Shown: positions 11,042 to 17,827 of the stretch, one piece after another | How positions within the stretch are numbered: position 1 is the first letter of the stretch | Layout: each line of letters opens with the position of its first letter | Assembly (NCBI RefSeq): GCF_002379585.1 | Contig: NZ_DFUE01000009.1 | Coordinates: 1 to 41,345 of the forward strand | Origin: Pseudomonas sp. UBA4194 | GTDB taxonomy: Bacteria; Pseudomonadota; Gammaproteobacteria; Pseudomonadales; Pseudomonadaceae | Length of the DNA: 41,345 nucleotides | Direction of reading: 5' to 3' | Notes under the pieces: generated by a model | Seen by the model: the letters and a program-made list of their open reading frames with translations, nothing else | Databases searched by the model: none | What the model was told of the DNA's origin: nothing | Program-made: the position numbers and the translations under genes

Positions 11042-11775
11042 TGGCGGGTTGGAACCTGGAACCGGGTTACGAGCACCTGCACGCCGATTTCGGCAGCCTG
11101 GACGCGGTGTTCGCCCTGACCGGCGAGCGCCTGACCCGCGATCCGCTGTCCGAGGTGGTGCGGGTGGAGCGGGGCGGGGTCAACTATTACGTCAAGCGCT
11201 ACGTCGGTGCCGGCAAGGGCTTGCGCGCGCACCTGGGCAAGCCACGGGTGAAGTCCGAATGGCAGAACCTCAAGCGCTTCGCCAAGTGGGGCATCCCCAC
11301 CGCCGAAGTGGTGGCCTGGGGGCTGGAGCGCAACGGCGCCAGCTACGACCGCGGCGCCCTGATCACTCGCGAGCTGCCCAACACCGAAGACCTGCATCAC
11401 TTGGCCCTGACCGGCGACCCCCGGCTGAAGAATCGCGCCTGGGTCGATCACATCAGCCGCCAGCTGGCTCAGCACACGCGAACGCTGCACGACAACCACT
11501 TCACCCACAACGACCTGAAGTGGCGCAACCTGCTGGTAGACGACCACGACGTGCTGTATTTCATCGATTGCCCCAACGGCGCGTTCTGGTGGAGCTTCAT
11601 GCTGCGCTACCGCATCATCAAGGACCTGGCCTGCCTGGACAAACTGGGCAAACGCGAGCTGTCCAACACCCAGCGCCTGCGCTTCTACCTGCAATACCGC
11701 CGCCGCGACCGCCTCAACCCCTCGGACAAGGCCCGCGTACGCAAAATCGTCAAATTCTTCGAGGGCCGAGAATGA
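11041..11775 (+). CDS. Lipopolysaccharide kinase, InaA/WaaP family
   Basis: 244-aa kinase-like protein, probably phosphorylating another heptose hydroxyl of the core. Visible residues are K52 (YYVKRYVG), catalytic loop HNDLKWRNLL at 156-165 with D158 and N163, and D176 (FIDCPNG). It corresponds by order and sequence type to PA5008 of P. aeruginosa, sometimes called wapP; the symbol is left blank because the exact site phosphorylated cannot be read from sequence. The start ATG overlaps the waaP stop. After its TGA comes a 199-bp repeat-filled gap before the next kinase. Confidence 0.88.
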   Translation: MAGWNLEPGYEHLHADFGSLDAVFALTGERLTRDPLSEVVRVERGGVNYYVKRYVGAGKGLRAHLGKPRVKSEWQNLKRFAKWGIPTAEVVAWGLERNGASYDRGALITRELPNTEDLHHLALTGDPRLKNRAWVDHISRQLAQHTRTLHDNHFTHNDLKWRNLLVDDHDVLYFIDCPNGAFWWSFMLRYRIIKDLACLDKLGKRELSNTQRLRFYLQYRRRDRLNPSDKARVRKIVKFFEGRE

Positions 11776-11974
11776 CCCGCTCCCTCCACCCCTCCACGCA
11801 CTCCGCTTCTAACTCCCTCTCCCCCAGGGAGAGGGCCGGGGTGAGGGGACCATTCCCCCCAAATCCCGCTCCTGGCCCCCGCTCCCCCACGCAACCCGCT
11901 TCTAGCCCCCTCTCCCTCAGGGAGAGGGCTGGGGTGAGGGGACCATTCACCCCAAATCCCGTCGAGGCCCACCC
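11776..11974. repeat. Two direct copies of a GGGAGAGGG hairpin repeat between LPS kinase genes
   Basis: Two near-identical copies sit at about 11813-11866 and 11906-11960. Each has the hairpin CCCTCTCCC-3 nt-GGGAGAGGG (11815-11835 and 11908-11928) followed by GGGGTGAGGGGACCATTC. The family is distinct from the REP palindromes. Copies recur at the right end of the window. Confidence 0.85.
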
Positions 11975-12727
11975 ATGACCGACTTCATCGCTCCCGAAGA
12001 TCGGCCCCTGCTCGAACGCCACAACCTGGCCAATTTCGACGCCCTCTGGCACCTGCAACTCGACGCCGTCGACGAACCCAACACCGGCCGCGGCGGCTGG
12101 AGCAGCGTCTTCCGCCTGGAACTGGAAGGCCGCGGTTTCTACCTCAAGCGCCAGAGCAACTACCTGACCCGCACCTTGGCCAAGCCCTTCGGCGAGCCCA
12201 CGTTCGCCCGGGAGTTTCGCAACATCAGCCGCTACCGCAAGCTTGGTATTCCAGCGCTGCAGGCAGTGTTCTACGGCCAACGCCAGGTTCAGGGCGACAC
12301 CCACGCCATGCTCATGACCCGCGCCCTGGACGGCTGGGCCGACCTCGATACGCTGCTGCAACAATGGCCCAGCCTGTCGACCCAGAACCGCCACGCCATT
12401 CTGGTGGCCTGCGGCGAACTGGGCCGCATCCTGCACTCGGCCGGTCAGGTGCACGGCTGCTTCTACCCCAAACACATCTTCCTGCGCGCCACGGCCAGTG
12501 GGTATCAGGCGCAGTTGATCGACCTGGAGAAAACCCGTCCGCTGCTGTTCGGCCAACGCGACCGCGCCAAGGACCTCGAACCCCTGCTGCGTCGCGCGCC
12601 GCGCTGGCAGACCGCCGACATTCGCGTGCTGCTGGGCGCCTACCTGGCCCAACCCGACACCAGCCCCCAGGTCGACACCTGGCTGCAACGCCTGAGCCGC
12701 CGCCGCAGCCACAAGGAAACCCGGTAG
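11975..12727 (+). CDS. Lipopolysaccharide kinase InaA-family protein lacking the usual catalytic aspartate
   Basis: 250-aa kinase-fold protein, the PA5007 counterpart by position. It has a candidate ATP lysine K58 (FYLKRQSN) and a metal-site D183 (LIDLEKTR). The loop aligned with HRDCYICHFLL of WaaP reads HGCFYPKHIFL (160-170), so the position of WaaP D163 is occupied by C162. I recall this loop as common in this branch, so it may be a divergent kinase rather than a dead one. ATG 11975 is preceded by GAGG about 9 nt upstream. It is the third of four kinase genes in a row and is isolated from both neighbours by repeat-filled gaps. Confidence 0.85.
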   Translation: MTDFIAPEDRPLLERHNLANFDALWHLQLDAVDEPNTGRGGWSSVFRLELEGRGFYLKRQSNYLTRTLAKPFGEPTFAREFRNISRYRKLGIPALQAVFYGQRQVQGDTHAMLMTRALDGWADLDTLLQQWPSLSTQNRHAILVACGELGRILHSAGQVHGCFYPKHIFLRATASGYQAQLIDLEKTRPLLFGQRDRAKDLEPLLRRAPRWQTADIRVLLGAYLAQPDTSPQVDTWLQRLSRRRSHKETR

Positions 12728-13098
12728 ATGTGTGTCGCCCATGCCGGCCCCTTCGCGGCTGCACGCCGCTCCTACAGGGGGTTTGCGTTATCTCCAGGAT
12801 CAGATGTGGAATGCACCGGCCCCATCGCGGGCAGAGCCCGCTCCCACAGGGGATTGTGGGACGCCTGTGGGGTTTGTGGGGCGGCGGCCGGCCCCATCGC
12901 GGCTGCACGCCGCTCCTACAGGGGATCTATGGTGCACGATAAACCCCCTGTAGGAGCGGCGTGCAGCCGCGAAGGCGCCGGCAAGGGCGACACCATATCG
13001 ACAGCTGTACCCCAATCCCCTGTGGGAGCGGGCTCTGCCCGCGATGGCGCCCGCGCAAACACCGCCACACCTACGGCCACCCCCCACCAGGAGCCCCA
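12728..13098. repeat. Cluster of five REP palindromes, including nested inverted pairs
   Basis: This 371-bp gap within the kinase series holds REP copies at about 12744-12780 (A), 12816-12853 (B), 12887-12924 (C), 12945-12983 (D, inverted) and 13017-13050 (E, inverted). A, C and D have the stem GCGGCTGCACGCCGC. B and E have GCGGGCAGAGCCCGC. C/D form one inverted pair lying inside the B/E pair. Short open frames here are translated REP sequence, not genes. Confidence 0.9.
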
Positions 13099-13101
13099 AT
13101 G

Positions 13102-14532
13102 ATGCGCCTGTCCGAACTCACCCAGGCCGGCCGCGCCCCGGCGCTGCCGCTGAACATCCAGCTCGCCGATGCCGCCGGCCCGGCCGAGCTGCAACTGTTC
13201 ACCCTGCTGCGCGTGCTGCCGGGCCAACGCTACGTCGGCGCCGGCGTCTGGCGTGGTCGCACGGTGCTGGCCAAACTGCTGGTAGGCGGCAAGGCCCCAC
13301 GCCATTTCCAGCGCGAACTCAACGGCGTGCGCCTGCTCGCCGAACAAGGCCTGACCACCCCGCAACTGCTCGCCGACGGCCTGCAGGAAGGCGAGGGCGG
13401 CTGGCTGCTGTTCGAATACCTGGAAGGCGCCCGCAGCCTGGCCGATGACTGGGCCGACGTCGAATCCCTGCCACCCCTGGCCGACGAACAAACCGCCGTA
13501 CTCGGCCAAGCCCTGGGCGCCATCGCCCACATGCACGCCAAGGGCCTGTGGCAGGAAGACCTGCACCTGGACAACCTGCTGCAATACGCCAACCGCCTGT
13601 ACCTGATCGACGGCGCCGGCATCCAGGCCGAACAGGCCGGACGGCCCCTGTCGCGAAACAAGGTGCTGGAAAACCTCGGCGTCTTCTTCGCCCAGCTGCC
13701 CAGCAACCTGGCCCCGTTCACCGAAGAACTGCTGGTCCACTACCTGCTGGCCAACGGCGAGCATGGCCTGCCCATGGAAGCGCTGCAAAAACAGATCGAC
13801 AAGGTCCGCGCCTGGCGTCTGCGCGACTACCTGGCCAAGGTGGGCCGCGAGTGCAGCCTGTTCTGCGTCCAGCGCGGCGCATCGCAATTGCGCGCCGTGC
13901 GCCGTGACGAAACCCCAGGCTTGCAAGGAGCGCTGGACAACGCCGACGCCTTGCTCGACCAGGGCCATGTCTACAAGACCGGCGGCGCCGCCACCGTCGG
14001 CCGGGTGCAACTGGACGGCCGCGACCTGCTGATCAAACGCTACAACATCAAGAATTTCCTGCACGCCTGCAAACGCTTCTGGCGCCCCAGCCGCGCCTGG
14101 CATTCCTGGGTAGAGGGCAACCGCCTGCTGTTTCTCGGCATCGCCACGCCCAAACCCCTCGCAGTACTGGAAAAGCGCGTGCTATGGCTGCGCCGCGAAG
14201 CCTATCTGGTCACCGAACACCTGAACGCGCCCGACCTGATCGAAAGCTTCGCCCCCTACGTCGACAGCGGCGAAGTCCCGGAAGAGCAGTTGCAGACCTT
14301 GGAGCACCTGTTCGCGCGGCTGGTGGCCGAACGCATCAGCCACGGTGATCTCAAGGGCCACAACCTGTTCTGGCACGCCGGCCAGTGGGCGCTGATCGAC
14401 CTGGACGCCATGCAACAGCACGGCAGCGACGCCAGCTTTGCTGCCGCCCATCAGCGAGACCGCGAACGGCTGTTGCGGAACTGGCCAGAGGGCAGCGGGT
14501 TGCGTGCAGTGCTGGAGGCGCGGTTGGGGTGA
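13102..14532 (+). CDS. Tandem-domain LPS core kinase (two fused InaA/WaaP-type kinase domains)
   Basis: 476-aa protein with two kinase domains. Domain 1 (about 1-230) has K58, catalytic loop QEDLHLDNLL with D153, and D170 (LIDGAG). Domain 2 (about 285-476) has K312 (LLIKRYNIKNF), HGDLKGHNL with D416 and N421, and D433 (LIDLDAM). Both appear to keep catalytic residues. It is the counterpart of PA5006 (sometimes called wapQ) by order and length. Two adjacent ATGs exist (13099 and 13102); AGGAG at 13089-13093 gives spacings of 5 and 8, and the second matches the expected MRLSEL start. In PAO1 the carbamoyltransferase follows immediately; here the next LPS gene is 20.5 kb away. Confidence 0.88.
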   Translation: MRLSELTQAGRAPALPLNIQLADAAGPAELQLFTLLRVLPGQRYVGAGVWRGRTVLAKLLVGGKAPRHFQRELNGVRLLAEQGLTTPQLLADGLQEGEGGWLLFEYLEGARSLADDWADVESLPPLADEQTAVLGQALGAIAHMHAKGLWQEDLHLDNLLQYANRLYLIDGAGIQAEQAGRPLSRNKVLENLGVFFAQLPSNLAPFTEELLVHYLLANGEHGLPMEALQKQIDKVRAWRLRDYLAKVGRECSLFCVQRGASQLRAVRRDETPGLQGALDNADALLDQGHVYKTGGAATVGRVQLDGRDLLIKRYNIKNFLHACKRFWRPSRAWHSWVEGNRLLFLGIATPKPLAVLEKRVLWLRREAYLVTEHLNAPDLIESFAPYVDSGEVPEEQLQTLEHLFARLVAERISHGDLKGHNLFWHAGQWALIDLDAMQQHGSDASFAAAHQRDRERLLRNWPEGSGLRAVLEARLG

Positions 14533-14574
14533 TGGTTGTGGGGTCCGGGGCGAAAGGGCGCCTCACCCCCGCCC

Positions 14575-16710
14575 TCAAAAGCCATACTCGACCCCAACCC
14601 CCGCATACCACGCCCGCCCCGGCGCGGCCTCGTAATACCGGTTGTTGCCATCCCCCACAATCACCGACCCCACATACTGCCGGTCCAGCAGGTTATCCAG
14701 CCGCAGCGTCTGATGGAACGTCCAATGTTCCACCCGCTGCTCGAACCGCGCCCGCCAGTTGAACACCGCATAGGCCGGTGCCGGCTTCGCCGCGTTGGTG
14801 TCCTCAACGAACACTTCGCTGCGATACATGCCTTCCAGCGCGGTACTCACCCAGTCGCGCGGCTGCCACTTCAGCTCACCAAACAGCGTGGTGCGCGGCA
14901 CCCCCGGCAGATAGTTGCCCTTGTCCACCGCCTTGGCCGTCGCGCCGCTGCCACTGACGAAGTCATCGTCATAACGCGCCTGCAACCAGGTGTAGGCCAG
15001 CTGCGTGCTCCATTGCTCGCTCAACTGGCTCTGCACACCCAACTCGAAACCGCGGCGCAAGGTGCGCCCGGCATTCTGATAACTGGTGCGCCCGCCATTG
15101 GATTCCGCCACCACCAACTCATCCTCGGTGACGATCTGAAACAGCGCCGCATTGACCCGGGTCCCTTCGCCCAGCAGCGCCTTGACGCCCACCTCGATCT
15201 GCTTGCTGGTGGACGGATCCAGCGCAAAGTTGAACCCCTCGACACTCCCCGGCGCATACGCCAGTTCCGCCTGAGTCGGCGTTTCGAATCCGCTGCCCAT
15301 GCTCACATAGCCATTCAGCGTCGGCGTGAAGGCATACATCGCGCTCACCGAGGGCGTGGTCTTCTGGTAGGTCTTGTCACCACTGGCGTCGCCGTTGCTC
15401 AGGAACTTGTCGTCCACGTCCAGCTTCATGCTGCTGTGGCGCACGCCCGCCTGGAAGGTCCAGTTCCCCAGCAGCCAGTTGGCCTGCACGAAGGGATCGA
15501 GGCTGGTCGCGGTGTCGATTTCATCCCGCTGCAACGAGCCCTTCACCCCCAGGGTGTCGCCCACGAAGTTCTGATAACCATGGCGGTCATCCTGGCTCTG
15601 GTCGTAATCCAGCCCGGCGATCATCGTCAGTTCGCCCGGCGCGCTGCTGATCGGCTGCAACCAACGCACACTGCCGCCGTAGAACTGCCGATCGAAGTCC
15701 ACCACGCCGCCACCGCGGGCATTGGCCGGGGTGCCCTTGGGGATCGACAGGTACTGAATCACACTACGTCGCCCGCCATAGGCATTGACCTGCAAGGTGG
15801 CCTCGCCGACAGAGCGCTCGTAGTTCATGCCCAGTTGCTGATGGTCAATGCTCTTGCGGGTGTTGTAGGTCAAGGCGTTGCTGGCCACCCAGCGCGGGTC
15901 GTCCTTGTACGCCTGCCAGGTCTGGCCCAATGGGTCCTGGGTACCGTTCTGCTCCAGGCTGCTGTAGATCAGCGCCAGCTTGCTGTCGTCGTCGGGCTTG
16001 AGGTTGACCTTGGCAAAGGTCTGGTCACGCCGCGCGGCGCTGTGGTCGCGGTAACCGTCGGTGTCCATGCGCGAGGCATCCAGCACGAAACCTGCGCCCT
16101 CCACCGCACCCTCGGCGGTCAGGTGGTTCTTGCTCATGCCGTCACTGCCGATCAAGGTTTCGGCGCCCACACGCGGCGCGCCCTCGCCGTCGCGGGAGAA
16201 CATCTGGATCACCCCGCCGGCATTGCTGCCATACAGCGTCGCCGCCGGCCCGCGCAGCACCTCGATACGCTCGGCGGTGTCCAGGTTGAACGTCGCCGCC
16301 TGGCCCTGGCCGTCCGGCGTGCTGGCCGGAATACCGTCGGCGATCAGCTTGATGCCCCGCACCCCGAAGGCCGACCGGGCGCCAAAACCACGGGAGGAAA
16401 TCTGCAGGTCCTGGGCGTAGTTCTGGCGGTTCTGCACCACCAGCCCCGGTACCCGTTGCAGCACTTCGGAGGCGTTGATACCCAGTTGTCCGTCGCTGAT
16501 CTGCTCGCGGCTGATGCTGTCGACGGAGAAGGGCAGGTCGAAGGTTTCACTGGCACTGCGCGAGCCGCTGACCACGCTGGAATCGAGCACGATCACCGGC
16601 GTATCGGCAACAGCCAATCGCACACTGGCAACACTGGCAACACTGGCCAGCGCCAGCAAGGTAAGACAAGAAGGTGGACGCACGCAGGCTTTCCCAGGCA
16701 AAACAAACAT
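14575..16710 (-). CDS. TonB-dependent outer-membrane receptor
   Basis: 711-aa receptor for an unidentified iron-siderophore or other metal complex. An N-terminal signal peptide (hydrophobic LTLLALASVASVASV, probable cleavage near AVA-DT) is followed by a TonB-box-like VIVLDSSVVSG, the plug domain (about 55-180; LQRVPGLVVQNRQ, SSRGFGARSAFGVRGI, IEVLRGPAATLYGSNAGGVI) and a 22-strand-type barrel ending in YGF. There is no N-terminal signalling domain, so no sigma/anti-sigma control is implied. It starts at ATG 16710. The 206 bp upstream hold a REP array, and I could not see a convincing Fur box. It is convergent with the LPS kinase operon (42-bp gap). The substrate cannot be decided. Confidence 0.92.
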   Translation of the reverse strand: MFVLPGKACVRPPSCLTLLALASVASVASVRLAVADTPVIVLDSSVVSGSRSASETFDLPFSVDSISREQISDGQLGINASEVLQRVPGLVVQNRQNYAQDLQISSRGFGARSAFGVRGIKLIADGIPASTPDGQGQAATFNLDTAERIEVLRGPAATLYGSNAGGVIQMFSRDGEGAPRVGAETLIGSDGMSKNHLTAEGAVEGAGFVLDASRMDTDGYRDHSAARRDQTFAKVNLKPDDDSKLALIYSSLEQNGTQDPLGQTWQAYKDDPRWVASNALTYNTRKSIDHQQLGMNYERSVGEATLQVNAYGGRRSVIQYLSIPKGTPANARGGGVVDFDRQFYGGSVRWLQPISSAPGELTMIAGLDYDQSQDDRHGYQNFVGDTLGVKGSLQRDEIDTATSLDPFVQANWLLGNWTFQAGVRHSSMKLDVDDKFLSNGDASGDKTYQKTTPSVSAMYAFTPTLNGYVSMGSGFETPTQAELAYAPGSVEGFNFALDPSTSKQIEVGVKALLGEGTRVNAALFQIVTEDELVVAESNGGRTSYQNAGRTLRRGFELGVQSQLSEQWSTQLAYTWLQARYDDDFVSGSGATAKAVDKGNYLPGVPRTTLFGELKWQPRDWVSTALEGMYRSEVFVEDTNAAKPAPAYAVFNWRARFEQRVEHWTFHQTLRLDNLLDRQYVGSVIVGDGNNRYYEAAPGRAWYAGVGVEYGF

Positions 16711-16737
16711 GCCCCAGTGTATCCAACCCCGGCACCC

Positions 16738-16830
16738 TGCGGGAGCAAGCTTTCGCGGGAGCGAGCTCCTGTGTGAACAGGCTCTTGTGTGAACTGGCTC
16801 TTGTGGGAGCGGGCTCTGCCCGCGATAGCG
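16738..16830. repeat. Five 16-bp tandem units continuous with a REP palindrome
   Basis: Units lie at 16738-16753, 16754-16769, 16770-16785, 16786-16801 and 16802-16817 with exact 16-bp spacing. They are degenerate versions of TGTGGGAGCGGGCTCT; for example units 3 and 4 read TGTGTGAACAGGCTCT and TGTGTGAACTGGCTCT. The last unit is the first half of a normal REP that ends near 16830. Confidence 0.82.
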
Positions 16831-16905
16831 TCCGAATCGACACCACCATTTTCAGATCATGCAAGGCACCCAATGAAGCTTTCGCGGGCAGAGCCCGCTC
16901 CCACA
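16802..16905. repeat. Inverted REP pair upstream of the TonB receptor
   Basis: REP copies at 16802-16830 and 16881-16905 share the GCGGGCAGAGCCCGC stem in opposite orientation and are separated by about 50 bp. They lie between the TonB receptor start and the end of the small gene at 16917. Confidence 0.85.
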
Positions 16906-16916
16906 GAGACTACACC

Positions 16917-17168
16917 CTACCTGCGCAACAACGCCTCCACCACCGCCTGCGCCCCCTCGATGCAATGCACCGTCACCCCCACCAACTGCCGATCCGGTAA
17001 CGCCGCATCACACAACTCTACCGCCGAGGCCTGCGCGCACCTCAACAAATGCGCCAACTGCCACAACGCATCCTCCACCGGAATCTCCGGATTCACCCTG
17101 AACAACGGCTGCTCCTGGGCCTCTCCATCACCCACCAACACCTTATGCGTCTCGAAACTCTTCACCAT
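16917..17168 (-). CDS. Small DUF3077/DUF6124-like protein
   Basis: 83-aa soluble protein of unknown function. The segment LFRVNPEIPVEDALWQLAHL followed by a second helix-rich half resembles the small pseudomonad families DUF3077/DUF6124; this is recognition from memory, not a search. A GTG 21 nt upstream also keeps the frame open, but ATG at 17168-17166 has a strong AAGGAG seven bases upstream and gives MVKSFETHKVLVG. It lies downstream of a second small ORF on the same strand, with a hairpin between them. No membrane segment or signal peptide. Confidence 0.7.
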   Translation of the reverse strand: MVKSFETHKVLVGDGEAQEQPLFRVNPEIPVEDALWQLAHLLRCAQASAVELCDAALPDRQLVGVTVHCIEGAQAVVEALLRR

Positions 17169-17190
17169 GCTCAAACTCCTTGTATTCACA

Positions 17191-17220
17191 CTCAGAAACG
17201 CGAGCGGTCATACCGCTCGC
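17191..17220. repeat. Hairpin repeat with a 20-bp copy elsewhere in the window
   Basis: Contains the inverted repeat GCGAGCGGT-CAT-ACCGCTCGC between two small genes. The 20 bp at 17191-17210 are identical, in inverted orientation, to 31404-31423. It could act as a terminator or processing hairpin, although no T-tract follows. Confidence 0.6.
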
Positions 17221-17231
17221 GCGGTACGTCC

Positions 17232-17441
17232 TCAGCCTCTACGCCAGCATTGCCACCAGCGTCGCGGCGGCGCCAGCCATCGCTGGGCATTGCGCCGGGC
17301 CTGCGCCATTTCCCAGCGATGCCGATCAAAACGCTCGGCCAGCTCGGTGCCGTCGGTGATCGACAGGTCGTGGGGGAAATGGAATAGCGGGGGATCGGGC
17401 GGAAGGTTGATGATGGGTGGATCGGGGGTCGGCTTGACCAT
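17232..17441 (-). CDS. Small hypothetical protein (MVKPTPDPP N-terminus)
   Basis: 69-aa ORF. ATG 17441 has GGGAG seven bases upstream (TAGGGAGCTCCGCC), a good ribosome binding site, so I prefer it to the longer frame opening at 17474. The product begins MVKPTPDPPIINLPPDPP, like small Pseudomonas proteins that often precede DUF3077/DUF6124 genes. The rest is basic and Trp/Arg-rich at the C-terminus (RRWWQCWRRG) and does not match the usual continuation, so it may be a frameshifted or diverged member. It is on the same strand as the 83-aa gene, 63 bp upstream of it. No function can be assigned. Confidence 0.5.
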   Translation of the reverse strand: MVKPTPDPPIINLPPDPPLFHFPHDLSITDGTELAERFDRHRWEMAQARRNAQRWLAPPRRWWQCWRRG

Positions 17442-17651
17442 GGCGGAGCTCCCTAACGTAAGTGAAGCCGCCACATCTCGTGACCAAACGATAGGTGGCA
17501 GCTGTACGCAGGTTGGTCAACCGGGACGTTAGGCACCCGGCGCATCCGAAGATGCCCCGCGCACAGCCGCCATAGAGCATCGCGCAGACGTAAAAAAACG
17601 CCCGCATGATCCATGGTGGCGCTGTGCGCCTAAACGTAATCGGGTGACCAA

Positions 17652-17682
17652 ACCCGGCCGCTGATTTGGCAGCGGCTCGGGT
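17652..17682 (-). terminator. Strong hairpin downstream of the Ig-like giant gene
   Basis: ACCCGGCCGCTG-ATTTGG-CAGCGGCTCGGGT forms a 12-bp stem with one bulged base. It lies about 145 bp past the stop of the 1474-aa gene. There is no T-tract immediately after it, so a terminator role is plausible but unproven. Confidence 0.4.
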
Positions 17683-17704
17683 AGGTTAGCTCACCATTCT
17701 GACC

Positions 17705-17723
17705 ACGGCAATGTCATTGCCGT
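17705..17723. repeat. Perfect palindrome ACGGCAATG-T-CATTGCCGT
   Basis: A 9-bp perfect inverted repeat around one central base, about 105 bp beyond the stop of the Ig-like giant gene. It may be a hairpin or a binding site; no family is recognised. Confidence 0.5.
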
Positions 17724-17827
17724 TGCTGTGTCGTCACCGTCGATGCTCATAGACCAGTTTCGGCAGCAGCCAGAATCGAGCTTTTACTTCACTGGAAGCT
17801 TCCCTGCCTCCAGTAGCCACATCCAAC

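Larger units (their letters stand above)
17442..17827. other. Intergenic region with several inverted repeats
   Basis: No credible gene in this 386-bp gap. It contains a T-tract on the minus strand (17591-17597), hairpin GGCGC-TGT-GCGCC at 17618-17630, a long imperfect hairpin at 17652-17682 and a perfect 9-bp palindrome at 17705-17723. Together they could provide termination for the large minus-strand gene ending at 17828. Confidence 0.55.

Noticed and set aside
12728..13099. Short frames such as MCVAHAGPFAAARRSYRG in the REP cluster
   Set aside because: They are translated REP palindromes (AGRARSHRG, PFAAARRSYRG patterns) and recur wherever a REP is read.
16789..17532. 247-codon plus-strand frame through the small-gene region
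   Set aside because: It begins in REP sequence, runs antisense to two ORFs with good ribosome binding sites, and has no domain.
17640..17700. tRNA-like ending GTAGGTTAGCTCACCA
   Set aside because: No acceptor stem, anticodon arm or T-arm consensus could be matched; the structure is a simple hairpin.
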